Shown piece after piece: positions 34,101 to 42,189 of a stretch of 64,000 nucleotides of DNA (the first letter of the stretch is position 1; each line of letters opens with the position of its first letter). Under the pieces are notes generated by a model, which saw nothing but the letters and a program-made list of their open reading frames with translations, did not search any database and was not told the DNA's origin. The position numbers and the translations under genes are program-made. This DNA is from Calothrix sp. NIES-2100 (GTDB lineage: Bacteria; Cyanobacteriota; Cyanobacteriia; Cyanobacteriales; Nostocaceae), in the NCBI RefSeq assembly GCF_002368195.1, contig NZ_AP018178.1:4193421-4257420 (forward strand), given 5' to 3'.

Positions 34101-34781
34101 GAAGTAAACATCGGGGTTTTGTGCTGTACCCCGTAACACCGGTTTATCGGGAGTGAGGGCGCGGGAACGATGAGCAAATACTAATTCATCTGGTATAAAT
34201 TTTTGTAAATCATTCTCTGCTAACAGTTGCAGTTTATTAATTTCGTGGGAAGTCCGAAAGCCATCAAAAAAGTGCAGAAATGGGACTCGTGATTCTAAAC
34301 TCACCCTGGTGCTAATTAAAGCAAAATCATAAGCTTCTTGCACAGATGCAGCACACAGCATCGCAAAACCAGTACTCCGCGCTGACATCACATCACTATG
34401 ATCGCCGAAAATGGAGAGAGCTTGAGCTGCGAGCGATCGCGCGGCAATATGAAATACTGTAGGTGTTAACTCTCCGGCAATTTTGTACATATTCGGGATC
34501 ATCAACAATAATCCCTGAGATGCGGTAAATGTAGTTGTCAGCGAACCTGTTTGCAAAGCACCATGTACAGCACCAGCAACACCGCCTTCACTCTGCATCT
34601 GTACAATTGATGGAACAGTCCCCCAGATGTTGGGTTTTCCTTCACTCGCCCATGTATCCGCCCACTCAGCCATCGGTGAAGAAGGAGTAATCGGGTAAAT
34701 AGCAATGACTTCATTCAATTTATAGACTACTTGGGCTACAGCTTCATTGCCATCAATGGTTGCAAATGTTCTGTTAGTCAT
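31116..34781 (-). CDS. nifJ: Pyruvate:ferredoxin (flavodoxin) oxidoreductase
   Basis: NifJ oxidises pyruvate to acetyl-CoA and reduces ferredoxin or flavodoxin, classically for nitrogenase and in fermentation. The 1221-residue chain has the fused single-subunit order: a pyrimidine-binding domain (VAQVVYKLNEVIAIYPITPSSPMAEWAD), domains II-IV, two 4Fe-4S motifs (CVQCGKCVMVCP and CTGCGICVDVCP), CAGCGETPYIKL, and a TPP domain (ANATGCSSIYGGN, IIGGDGWGYDIGFGGLDHVLAS). Two insertions look derived from intergenic repeats: about residues 350-390 (Ser/Pro/Leu-rich SPLSPLSPL, DNA 33612-33733) and about 983-995 (DFNLKSKIQNLKS, DNA 31800-31838). The usual length is about 1190-1200. The reading frame is intact. 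Confidence 0.97.
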   Translation of the reverse strand: MTNRTFATIDGNEAVAQVVYKLNEVIAIYPITPSSPMAEWADTWASEGKPNIWGTVPSIVQMQSEGGVAGAVHGALQTGSLTTTFTASQGLLLMIPNMYKIAGELTPTVFHIAARSLAAQALSIFGDHSDVMSARSTGFAMLCAASVQEAYDFALISTRVSLESRVPFLHFFDGFRTSHEINKLQLLAENDLQKFIPDELVFAHRSRALTPDKPVLRGTAQNPDVYFQARETVNPYYLACPDITQKVMDEFAAMTGRQYQLFEYYGDPSAERVIVLMGSGCEAVHETVDYLNSIGEKVGVIKVRLYRPFDGSRFVAALPTTIQSIAVLDRTKEPGALGEPLYLDVIAAIHEGWGAGGQGSRGAGETISSLSPLSPLSPLSSSSPPSPKIIGGRYGLSSKEFTPAMIKAVFDNLAAAEPKNHFTVGINDDVTHTSLNYDSEFNIESDDTVRAIFYGLGADGTVGANKNSIKIIGEETDNYAQGYFVYDSKKSGSVTVSHLRFGAKPIRSTYLITQANFIACHQWDFIEKFPILKDIIPGGTFLINSPYDKAEVWHHLPTSVQEQITQKHLQVYVINAYKVARAAGMAGRINTVMQVCFFALSGVLPREDAIAEIKKSIRKTYGKKGDEIVQMNINAVDTTLDNLYPVEIGKLNLNLESPIENSKFIDNAPAFVRDVLGKMIAREGDELPVSALPCDGTYPTGTAKWEKRNIAQEIPVWDSDVCVQCGKCVMVCPHSVIRSKVYEAEQLETAPATFKSTNAKDHDWKGLKYTIQVAAEDCTGCGICVDVCPAKDKTELRRKAINMAPQLPLREQERENWDFFLNLPNPDRRDLKLTHINQQQMQEPLFEFSGACAGCGETPYIKLATQLFGDRMIVANATGCSSIYGGNLPTTPWTQNAEGRGPAWSNSLFEDNAEFGLGFRVSIDKQAEFAAQLLQNLTPELGEELVNSILKAVQKDEADIWEQRQRVEILKQRLDEIINSSSDFNLKSKIQNLKSLADYLVKKSVWIIGGDGWGYDIGFGGLDHVLASDRNVNILILDTEIYSNTGGQNSKATPKGAVAKFASGGKAAPKKDIGLMAMTYGNVYVASVAMGARDEHTLKAFLEAEAYEGPSLIIAYSHCIAHGINMTTGMQNQKAAVDSGKCLLYRFHPERAKHGENPLQLDSRSPKLPMEQYMYLENRFKMLTKSNPEAAKQLLKEAQEDVNIRWQMYQYLAARQLKDEV

Positions 34782-34915
34782 TTTCGTATAACCGCCAGCT
34801 TCTTAGCCCTGATTTTTCAGGCTTCACCTTGAACATATACCTAAAGCTTGAGGAACTTGTGAGGAAGTCGCTGGCGTTGCATATTGTTAGAATGATTAAT
34901 TATTTCGACACTATG

Positions 34916-35389
34916 TTACTTTACTTCATACATCTGTTTATGCTTGCCTAAAAGCTGGAGATATTTATCATTTGTCTTAGCTTGTATCCACTTGACTTTA
35001 AATATTGCTGCGGATTCGGCTTTAATTGGATCTACTTCATTAGGTAGAATTTCTTTTTTTTCACCCATCTCTGGCGAAGTTTTTTTATACTTTCTGCCGC
35101 TTTTATGATTAGCATAACGGCGAGAGCGAGTATAACCCATTTGTAAAAACTTCCTGGCCATATCTGCACCAACAAAATCATCTTGCTCTAAATAAGCTAG
35201 AAAAATTTCATAGATTTTTTCGCTCGATTCTCTAGCAATATCAGGATTTTTAAATCGCCAGTAAGGGAGAATTTCCGATTTATATGGTTCTACCAAAAGT
35301 ACACCTTGCTCACCTTTGCCAACACGATACAGTTCAGGATGTTGGCGAAAATTGATATTTTGGAAGTCTAAAGAATAATCAAAAGGCAT
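34916..35389 (-). CDS. DUF4385-family protein
   Basis: The 157-residue soluble protein reads FDYSLDFQNINFRQHPELYRVGKGEQGVLLVEPYKSEILPYWRFKNPDIA, then DDFVGADMARKFLQMGYTRSRRYANHKSG, matching the DUF4385 pattern as I recall it. The family has no known function. It is basic near residues 90-110 and lacks a signal peptide or membrane helix. It lies upstream of nifJ on the same strand, but 134 bases apart and probably independent. It is divergent from the VOC gene at 35467. Confidence 0.8.
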   Translation of the reverse strand: MPFDYSLDFQNINFRQHPELYRVGKGEQGVLLVEPYKSEILPYWRFKNPDIARESSEKIYEIFLAYLEQDDFVGADMARKFLQMGYTRSRRYANHKSGRKYKKTSPEMGEKKEILPNEVDPIKAESAAIFKVKWIQAKTNDKYLQLLGKHKQMYEVK

Positions 35390-35466
35390 GGTAAGTTTTT
35401 AAGATAAATAATAAACTCTAAATAAAGAGTTGAACTTCTATCTTTGTGGAGAAAGTTGATTCTGCC

Positions 35467-35925
35467 ATGCTATCTAACTCTTGTACGCAAAGTGTCCTAG
35501 CTCCAGGTGTTTTACGTAAAGTGCATCATATTGCACTCAACGTCAAAGATATGCAAGCTTCCCGACACTTTTATGGAACTATCCTGGGTTTGCATGAACT
35601 GACAGGCGATGAAGTACCCGCCACCTTAATTGAACTTGTCGCTGCGGGGAAAGTAGCTAACTTCATCACTCCCGATGGTACAATTGTTGATTTATTTGGG
35701 GAACCGGAATTATCACCACCAGATCCCAATCCAGAAAAGTCTTTCACTAGAGCATACCACCTGGCTTTTGACATCGATCCGCAGTTATTCGATCAAGCAG
35801 TGGCAGTAATCAGAGATAATAAAATTGCGATCGCTCACGGCCCTGTAACTCGTCCTACTGGTAGAGGTGTGTACTTTTACGATCCTGATGGTTTTATGAT
35901 TGAGATTCGCTGCGATCCAGAATAA
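35467..35925 (+). CDS. VOC-family (glyoxalase/dioxygenase-like) protein
   Basis: The protein is 152 residues from the ATG at 35467, which has GGAG 11 bases upstream; a GTG at 35446 would overlap that ribosome site. One VOC unit pair is seen: LRKVHHIALNVKDMQASRHFYGTILGLHELTG, YHLAFDIDPQLFDQAV and GRGVYFYDPDGFMIEIRCDPE. His in HHIAL, His in YHLAF and Glu in MIEIR are candidate metal ligands of the glyoxalase or extradiol dioxygenase type. The substrate cannot be told from sequence. Confidence 0.85.
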   Translation: MLSNSCTQSVLAPGVLRKVHHIALNVKDMQASRHFYGTILGLHELTGDEVPATLIELVAAGKVANFITPDGTIVDLFGEPELSPPDPNPEKSFTRAYHLAFDIDPQLFDQAVAVIRDNKIAIAHGPVTRPTGRGVYFYDPDGFMIEIRCDPE

Positions 35926-36023
35926 GTCAATAGTCAATAGTCATTTGTCAATAGTCATTTGTCATTTGTCATTTGTCATTTGTCCCCTTCCCTCATCTCC
36001 GCAATGCCCAATGCCCAATCCCC

Positions 36024-36509
36024 TTACCACAATTTAATTAGTTGTTTACCTTCTAAAAATAAATCAAACCTGTGCATATCTTTTTCTGACTCAAAAGCTG
36101 CTACAGGTAAATAGTGATATTGCATTTTTGTGATATATAAAAAATAATACTCACTTTTTTTGACAACTTTCAGAAAATGCTCATATCTGAGCTTGGTGAT
36201 ACTACCATCTTCAAAAAATATCGCAAAAAAGTTTTCATCCATTTCGCAGTATCTACTCTGGAAATTTAATGCGGAAGTGCGTCCTTGCAGACGAAAAAAA
36301 AGCGGTACAGATAGAAAGTAAGCCATTAAACCCAAGAGATATATCAACCACCAATCAAATCGCTTTTCGATGATAGCAAAGATAATATTTATGACTATGA
36401 GAACCGACAAGATAATTAAGGTTAACTTCATGCGCTTATAATAATCAACGGCAATAATTCCCTTCAAGTCTTTGGGCGATATTTGAAATTGTTTAGTTCT
36501 AATTAGCAT
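36024..36509 (-). CDS. YcxB-like membrane protein
   Basis: The 161-residue protein has two adjacent membrane helices at about 28-70 (LTLIILSVLIVINIIFAII and WLIYLLGLMAYFLSVPLFF). A C-terminal soluble part of YcxB-like pattern follows (YCEMDENFFAIFFEDGSITKLRYEHFLKVVKKSEYYFLYITK, then YHYLPVAAFESEKDMHRFDLFL). YcxB-like proteins are uncharacterised. The gene lies 33 bases downstream of the CocE-like hydrolase on the same strand and may share its transcript. Confidence 0.8.
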   Translation of the reverse strand: MLIRTKQFQISPKDLKGIIAVDYYKRMKLTLIILSVLIVINIIFAIIEKRFDWWLIYLLGLMAYFLSVPLFFRLQGRTSALNFQSRYCEMDENFFAIFFEDGSITKLRYEHFLKVVKKSEYYFLYITKMQYHYLPVAAFESEKDMHRFDLFLEGKQLIKLW

Positions 36510-36542
36510 ATTGATTTACAAATAGTTATCAGGAAGGCATGA

Positions 36543-38174
36543 TTAAGAAGGTGTCATCACAGATAATAAAAGTTGAGAATTCCCCTCACCTCCACAACTC
36601 ACTGTTAAGGTAATAATCTGAGCATTCAGCAAACCTTCGCTATTAATAACTACACCATTTCCAGAGTTCATGGGGTAGGCGGGAAAACATGCTGCACTCA
36701 AACTCAGTCGTAAAGCATTACCTTGCGAAATCCGCGCACAAGTCGCTTGCAGTTGAATTTTTACGGGTGCGGAATTCGTTCCTACTCGACAATGTACATA
36801 ACCTTGGGTCAAATTATATACTTGCCCATCAGGATGAACTTCCGACAGTATGGCACACAAATCATAACTGGGTTGATCTGCACTGCAAAAGATTTGAGCG
36901 ATCGCATTCCCTACTAAATGTAAGTCGGCTTTGAGTGGTTCGCTAGTGTAAGTTAATATATCTGAACGTAAATCTAAATGCGATCGCTCAAACACTCCCG
37001 CTGGTATCGCTGCATGTCCACCCAAAGCCGGAACCGGTCGCCAAGGATCGTGAACTAATACGTCAGTAGTGCTGGTTGCCGATCGCTCAGTGCTGAGTTT
37101 TCCAGAATCTTCGCGGATACTAGCTAGTCCGGTAGTTGACAAATAATAAAATTTCTGAGATTGTGTTTTTAAATTGGGAAAACTGCGCCAAATATTACTT
37201 CCCATTTCAAATAAGCAAACAGGCTGTTCTTTCAGTAAACCTGTATCTACACCTTTAAGAAACTGATCGAACCAGCGAATTTGCATCCTATCTACAGGAC
37301 TAGCTGCGTTTGCACCGAAGTCAGCATTACCAACTTTACGACCCCAAGGTAAATGTGCCCAAGGCCCGACTAAGAGATGTTGGGGTGTGTGGCTACGGGC
37401 TGCCATATCTTGATATAAATGCAGAGTCCCCCGCAGATAAGTATCAAACCATCCCCCAATATGGAACATAGGCAAATCAACAGTTTGCAAATAGCGTTTC
37501 GGTGAAAGTTCTTGCCAATAGTTTGCATCTGCTTGGGAATTAGCCAGCCAATCGTGATAAAAAGAATCAGGGGCGAGAGTTTGGAGAATTTCTGGATTAG
37601 TTAAAGGCAAATTGCGAGCAGCAGCAAATAAGGCTTGATAAGTTGCTTTATCTTGGCGTAAGCGGGCGGTTTCAGTTGCTAATTGAATCGCCCATGCAAG
37701 ATTAGTTTGGTAACAGAATGCACCACCTTCATAAGCCCAATCGGTATACAAATCATAGCCAATCATTGCCGGACAAATTGTTTGTAAAGCGCTGGGTTTG
37801 GTAGCAGCAGCATATAGTTGAGTCATCCCTTGATAGGAAAAGCCATACATCCCAACTTTACCATTACTTTGGGGAAGATTCGCCGCCCAATTTACCGTAT
37901 CTTCGCCGTCTGTAATTTCATGGACAAATAATTTAAATTCTCCTTCAGAAGTACCACGTCCCCGGACATCCTGAATCACAACAATATAACCTTGGGCAGC
38001 ATACCAAGTAGGATGAGCATAGACAACAGTAGATGCGATCGCTCTACCATAAGGTTGTCTCATTAATAATACTGGAAATTTACCCTGAGCATCAGGACGG
38101 TAAATATCTGCATCTAAACGCACACCGTCACGGGTATGCATAGAAGCTGTTTGTTTGGGAAGAACTTTGAACAT
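36543..38174 (-). CDS. CocE/NonD-family serine hydrolase
   Basis: The 543-residue protein has the CocE/X-Pro dipeptidyl-peptidase layout. The hydrolase core contains VLLMRQPYGR, VIQDVRGRGTSEGEF and nucleophile Ser113 in GMYGFSYQGMTQ. A helical cap and a C-terminal jelly-roll (DLHLVGNAIAQIFCSADQPSYDLCAILSEVHPDGQVYNLTQGYV) follow. A His in LVGPWAHLPWG fits the triad His. The family cleaves esters or N-acylated peptides; the substrate is unknown. It begins with MFKVLPKQTASMHTRDGVRLDADIYRP and has no signal peptide. It lies downstream of the aromatic-catabolism genes on the same strand, separated by the four-helix protein and STRRs. Confidence 0.88.
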   Translation of the reverse strand: MFKVLPKQTASMHTRDGVRLDADIYRPDAQGKFPVLLMRQPYGRAIASTVVYAHPTWYAAQGYIVVIQDVRGRGTSEGEFKLFVHEITDGEDTVNWAANLPQSNGKVGMYGFSYQGMTQLYAAATKPSALQTICPAMIGYDLYTDWAYEGGAFCYQTNLAWAIQLATETARLRQDKATYQALFAAARNLPLTNPEILQTLAPDSFYHDWLANSQADANYWQELSPKRYLQTVDLPMFHIGGWFDTYLRGTLHLYQDMAARSHTPQHLLVGPWAHLPWGRKVGNADFGANAASPVDRMQIRWFDQFLKGVDTGLLKEQPVCLFEMGSNIWRSFPNLKTQSQKFYYLSTTGLASIREDSGKLSTERSATSTTDVLVHDPWRPVPALGGHAAIPAGVFERSHLDLRSDILTYTSEPLKADLHLVGNAIAQIFCSADQPSYDLCAILSEVHPDGQVYNLTQGYVHCRVGTNSAPVKIQLQATCARISQGNALRLSLSAACFPAYPMNSGNGVVINSEGLLNAQIITLTVSCGGEGNSQLLLSVMTPS

Positions 38175-38233
38175 AGAAAATTATTGAATATCTCTCTTAA
38201 GCTCATCCCACCCCTAAAAGGGGATGTGATTTC

Positions 38234-38265
38234 GCGTTGACTGTTAACTGTTGACTGTTGACTGT
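38234..38265. repeat. Heptanucleotide STRR (GTTGACT)
   Basis: Tandem GTTGACT copies overlap the end of the four-helix-bundle gene; inverted relatives lie on its other side at 38650-38735. Confidence 0.8.
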
Positions 38266-38627
38266 TATTCAGATTTCCTTTTAAGTGAGTTCATATAAGC
38301 GTTTAATTTAGGTGACAATTCATCAATAATTGGTTTAATTATATCTATTTGTTCTTGAGTCAAAAGTTTTCGCTTACAAGCAAGTCTTAACCAATGCCTT
38401 GTTTCATTTAAAGAACCTCTAGCAATTTTTACAAATCTTTGATTATCTTGTAAATTATAGCGACCATTACCTTCTGCAATATTAGCACCTATACTGTCTG
38501 CTGATTTAACAATTTGTTTCCCAATTGTATCTTTGGCAAAATAATCCCATTTCTCTACAACAAACCAAATTTCATTCGCTAGCTTTTCTGATAATTGGTA
38601 AACTCGCAAATTTTGAAAGGTTTCCAT
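38265..38627 (-). CDS. Four-helix bundle protein (S23/IVS family)
   Basis: The 120-residue protein reads METFQNLRVYQLSEKLANEIWFVVEKWD, IGKQIVKSADSIGANIAEGNGR, FVKIARGSLNETRHWLRLACKRKLL. This is the four-helix bundle family first named from ORFs inside 23S rRNA intervening sequences. Here it is free-standing in the chromosome with GTTGACT-type STRRs on both sides. Members often travel with mobile or retro-element-like contexts, but the function is unknown. It lies between the IDO homologue and the CocE-like hydrolase; a role with either is not evident. Confidence 0.85.
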   Translation of the reverse strand: METFQNLRVYQLSEKLANEIWFVVEKWDYFAKDTIGKQIVKSADSIGANIAEGNGRYNLQDNQRFVKIARGSLNETRHWLRLACKRKLLTQEQIDIIKPIIDELSPKLNAYMNSLKRKSE

Positions 38628-38649
38628 AATTGTTAAGTGACAACGGTTG

Positions 38650-38735
38650 ACTGTTCACTGTCAACCGCTAAACTAGCCTAACAAAGTGTTTATTGTCACC
38701 CGACAACCGTCAACTGTCAACCGTCAACAGTTAAC
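38650..38735. repeat. Inverted GTTGACT/AGTCAAC STRR pair
   Basis: GACAACGGTTGACTGTTCAC and ACCGTCAACTGTCAACCGTC can pair to form a long hairpin between the four-helix gene and the IDO gene. Confidence 0.7.
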
Positions 38736-38785
38736 CATCATCAAAACAAGCTCAAAGGAAAGCTTACCTGACTTTTCACCGAATT

Positions 38786-39970
38786 TTAAGTTAATAAATG
38801 CTGGCTATTTTCATGACGATGTTTTTGCAAATACTCCATGAATGGTGTACCGCCTGTACCAATATCGGTGTTGTTGTTGAATTTTGCAGTTTGCTGGTGA
38901 ATATAAGCAGCCGCAAATTTGAGATGTTGAGTCCGAAATTGTTCTATCAGAGAAACGCAATCATTATATAAATCTTTGAGTTTAGGTACTTTCTCCATGC
39001 GAGTTTTGACAAAACTACGTAGTGTGGAACGCTTTTCTACTTCTTTGACAAAAGCACTGTGTAATGGTGGCATATAATCCCGCAATTCTATTAAGAATTC
39101 CTGTAAGGGATCGCTTTCGTGGGCTATATTAAATAGAGCATCCATTGTCGGTACAATGCTGCTTTGTGCCCCTGTCGAACCACGAAACTGCTGGGGCTTT
39201 TCACCATAAGCTTCTACGCCTTCATATATTAAGCCTTTTGGTAATGCCGAGTTGTTTTTCCAGCCGTGAATGTAGGGACGTACCCGATTGTAATAAATGT
39301 AGGGATCGCAGGCTTCTGGCATCCGTTTCATGGTGGTGTTAATGTTTATCCATGCCTGTTTGATATTCTCTAATCCACTAATGACAGTAGTTTTGTTGTC
39401 TTGCCCAATCCCTTGCAAAATGTTGGGAATCACGGCTAATGCAGGTGCAGCTTTAGCTTCGATGTCTATGTGAATCAAGATAAACCAGTCTTCATCTAAA
39501 CCACCTAAAAAGTTTTGCCACAACATGATGTTGCCAATTTCGATGGGTTCGGTTTCGTAAATTCGTACCCAGTTGTCTAAGGCATAGGAAGCATAGGACA
39601 ATATGGGTGGTCTGCCCAGTTTTTGGGCAATTGTGTAAAAAGGCACAGCAATATTAGCTGGTAGGACTTGAGCGGGTGTTGGTTCTCCCCAAACATAGGC
39701 ATGGGTGAGGTAAGAATATACTTGCATTGCCTGTCGCAATTGCATCTGATTTAATGTGGCTCGTTCTACGTCTACTTTGAGGATGCTATCGATAAAGGAG
39801 CGAATCTTCCGAGTCGCCATCAACTTTGGTAGCAAGCTCACAGTTTTTTGGACTTGCCAAAATATATCCGGTAATTGCACCTCAGATGGAGAATGGGTTG
39901 GTAAAAAACCAGTTTCCGGACTAACTTCGTAATCTTCAAGTTGGAAAGGTTTGGGTGCTATAGCAGTCAT
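38786..39970 (-). CDS. Indoleamine 2,3-dioxygenase-family haem protein
   Basis: The protein is 394 residues from the ATG at 39970 (MTAIAPKPFQLEDYEV); the longer ORF start lies inside the upstream ligase gene and gives a Cys-rich unlikely leader. Family features run to the end: YNRVRPYIHGWKNNSALPKGLIYEGV, FRGSTGAQSSIVPTMDALF, LRDYMPPLHSAFV, EQFRTQHLKFAAAYI with the proximal haem His, and GTGGTPFMEYLQKHR, all aligning with human IDO1 as I recall it. IDO opens the indole ring of Trp to N-formylkynurenine; related bacterial enzymes act on other indoles. The start overlaps the ligase stop by 35 bases, implying translational coupling. Confidence 0.88.
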   Translation of the reverse strand: MTAIAPKPFQLEDYEVSPETGFLPTHSPSEVQLPDIFWQVQKTVSLLPKLMATRKIRSFIDSILKVDVERATLNQMQLRQAMQVYSYLTHAYVWGEPTPAQVLPANIAVPFYTIAQKLGRPPILSYASYALDNWVRIYETEPIEIGNIMLWQNFLGGLDEDWFILIHIDIEAKAAPALAVIPNILQGIGQDNKTTVISGLENIKQAWININTTMKRMPEACDPYIYYNRVRPYIHGWKNNSALPKGLIYEGVEAYGEKPQQFRGSTGAQSSIVPTMDALFNIAHESDPLQEFLIELRDYMPPLHSAFVKEVEKRSTLRSFVKTRMEKVPKLKDLYNDCVSLIEQFRTQHLKFAAAYIHQQTAKFNNNTDIGTGGTPFMEYLQKHRHENSQHLLT

Positions 39971-42047
39971 AATTCTTTGCCTCCTGATAATTTTCGCGCA
40001 GCACACGCCGCATAACTTTATTCGATGCAGTCCGTGGCAATGTATCAATAATTACGAGGTCTTGAATTTTAAATAAGGGATTGAGTTGGTGACGGATTGC
40101 TGTTTGTAAGGAATTTTTCAGTAATTCTTTGTTTTGCTGTATATTAGTTTCCAGCACAGCGTAAACGACTAACTGACTAGGCCCGCCTTCAGGAGGTGAA
40201 TAAGCGATCGCCACAGCTTCGCAAATTCCCTCTACAGTATTCAAAATTTGCTCAATTTCCATCGAGCTAACTTTGATACCGCCTAAATTCATTGTGTCGT
40301 CAACACGACCAAGAGTGCGGTAGTAGCCGTTGGTTAATCGTTCGATTTGGTCACCGTGACGGCGGAGGAGGCAGGGGGGCAGGGGGGCAGCACTTCGACT
40401 CCGCTCACTTCGACTTCGCTCAGTGAGCGGGGGGGTGTTAGCGAAGTAAACTTGATGGTGGTCTTTGTTGATTAACTCAGTAGATAGACCGATGGAAGGA
40501 GAAACTATAAATACTTCGCCTTTATCCGCTGGGTTACCTTCGGCATCAAAAATCACCAAGTCTAAACCTAAAGCTGGTGTAGTCAAAGTTGAAGGTGCAG
40601 AAGGCTGTACCACTGTACTAGTAATATATGCGCCGCCAATTTCTGTACCGCCGCAATATTCTACAATTGGTTTGTAGCCAGCTTTGGACATCAAAAACAG
40701 CATATCTTGGGGATTAGAACACTCTCCTGTAGAACTGAAGGCTTTGATACTGCTCCAATCCAGTCCTTGCATACAGGCGGTGGTTTTCCAAATGCTGACT
40801 AAACTTGGCACTACACCCAGTATATTCACATGAGCATTTTGAATAAATTCACCAAATCCCCTTTCTGTAGGCGTGCCATAGTAAAGGGCAATGGTTGCGC
40901 GATTGATTAAACTGGCGTAGATTAGCCAAGGCCCCATCATCCAGCCTAAATTGGTAGGCCAAGCTACCACATCACCAAGATGGATATCTTGATGTAAATG
41001 CCCATCAGCCGCGCATTTTATCGGGGTAGTTTGCGTCCAGGGTATTGCTTTGGGTACTCCGGTAGTACCTGAAGAAAATAGGATATTGGTGTAAGCTGTC
41101 GGATGGGCAGAAACAGCAGCAAATTGTTCGTTGTGACTGAGAAATTCCTTCCAAGTCAAATCACCAAAACGCAGTTCCACAGATGAGCCTAACACGATCG
41201 CTCTCGGTGCATTAGCATCAACAATTTTGCTATACAGGGGTAGTTGTTTACCGCAACGCCAAATATAATCTTGGGTAAAGATAGCTTTCGCCTGTGCAAG
41301 GTGCAACCGCATGGCAATTTCCGCAGGTGCAAAACTATCAGCGATGGAAACAACCACACAGCCAGCTTTGATAATACCTAAATATACCCCCACCGATTCC
41401 GCAGTCATGGGCATAGCGATCGCGATCGCATCTCCAATCATAAAGCCAGCTTGTACCAATCCATTGGCGACTCGGTTGGTTAAACTGTGGAGTTCACCAT
41501 AGCTGAGGGTAGATAAAGAACCACCTTCTTCCTGAAAGATAATAGCGGGGGCGTTTTCATCTGCTAAAAAACAACTCTCAGCAATATTCAACCGCCCATC
41601 CACTAACCATTGGGGTGACTCTGCACCCAGCGATAAGTCAACAATTTTGCTGTATGGCTGTTGTAAGGAGATACCTAATCGTTGAATCATTATCTCCCAG
41701 AACTCACCACGATGCTGAACTGACCAAGCGTGTAGTTCTGGGTAGGATTTCACGTTTAGTTGCTTCATCACCGCCGCGATGTTGGTTGACTGGATTTGCT
41801 CATCGCTGGGTAACCAAGCGGGAGGAATTCCTTGGCTGCTATGCCAATCAGCAAAGGTGGTTTGATAAAGCAGTTCGTGAAAGTTAAAGGGTTGGTCAGG
41901 TTTGAGGATATGCTGGGTGAGATGCTGCCAGCATTCTGAGGCTCTTCGGGAGGATAGCCAGTGATTGATTTGTGGTAGCATTGCGGCAGCGGTTTCTTTT
42001 GCTATGCCGCAAGCGGTAATTTGTTCGAGCGACAACTGCTTTGTCAT
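39936..42047 (-). CDS. Acyl-activating enzyme (AMP-forming acyl-CoA synthetase, plant AAE17/18-like)
   Basis: The 703-residue adenylate-forming enzyme has an ACS-type N-terminal part (LHAWSVQHRGEFWEIMIQRLGI, then KIVDLSLGAESPQWLVDGRLNIAESC) and the ATP motif ILFSSGTTGVPKAIPWTQ. IVEYCGGTEIGGAY, the hinge YRTLGRVDDTMNLGGIKVSSMEIE and the C-terminal Lys in PRTASNKVMRRVL complete the fold. Overall it resembles the plant peroxisomal acyl-activating enzymes AAE17/AAE18. Residues about 537-562 (TERSRSERSRS and flanking Pro/Leu run, DNA 40362-40440) are an in-frame insertion of a dispersed intergenic repeat. In context it may activate acetoacetate or an aromatic acid; this is inference. Confidence 0.85.
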   Translation of the reverse strand: MTKQLSLEQITACGIAKETAAAMLPQINHWLSSRRASECWQHLTQHILKPDQPFNFHELLYQTTFADWHSSQGIPPAWLPSDEQIQSTNIAAVMKQLNVKSYPELHAWSVQHRGEFWEIMIQRLGISLQQPYSKIVDLSLGAESPQWLVDGRLNIAESCFLADENAPAIIFQEEGGSLSTLSYGELHSLTNRVANGLVQAGFMIGDAIAIAMPMTAESVGVYLGIIKAGCVVVSIADSFAPAEIAMRLHLAQAKAIFTQDYIWRCGKQLPLYSKIVDANAPRAIVLGSSVELRFGDLTWKEFLSHNEQFAAVSAHPTAYTNILFSSGTTGVPKAIPWTQTTPIKCAADGHLHQDIHLGDVVAWPTNLGWMMGPWLIYASLINRATIALYYGTPTERGFGEFIQNAHVNILGVVPSLVSIWKTTACMQGLDWSSIKAFSSTGECSNPQDMLFLMSKAGYKPIVEYCGGTEIGGAYITSTVVQPSAPSTLTTPALGLDLVIFDAEGNPADKGEVFIVSPSIGLSTELINKDHHQVYFANTPPLTERSRSERSRSAAPLPPCLLRRHGDQIERLTNGYYRTLGRVDDTMNLGGIKVSSMEIEQILNTVEGICEAVAIAYSPPEGGPSQLVVYAVLETNIQQNKELLKNSLQTAIRHQLNPLFKIQDLVIIDTLPRTASNKVMRRVLRENYQEAKNYDCYSTQTFPT

Positions 42048-42104
42048 CGCTTTTTACCTCATATAAGAATTTTAGATTTTGGATTAAAAATGCAGTAATC
42101 TTCT

Positions 42105-42180
42105 TAACTCTGTGCCCTCTGCGCCTCTGCGGTTAGAAAAATTATTTTTGAACCGCAGAGGCGCAGAGACGCAGAGAGGA
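42105..42180. repeat. Palindrome of the CTCTGCG family
   Basis: CTCTGCGCCTCTGCGGTT pairs with AACCGCAGAGGCGCAGAG around an A/T-rich loop in the ligase/di-iron-protein spacer. Confidence 0.8.
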
Positions 42181-42189
42181 TAAGGAGTT

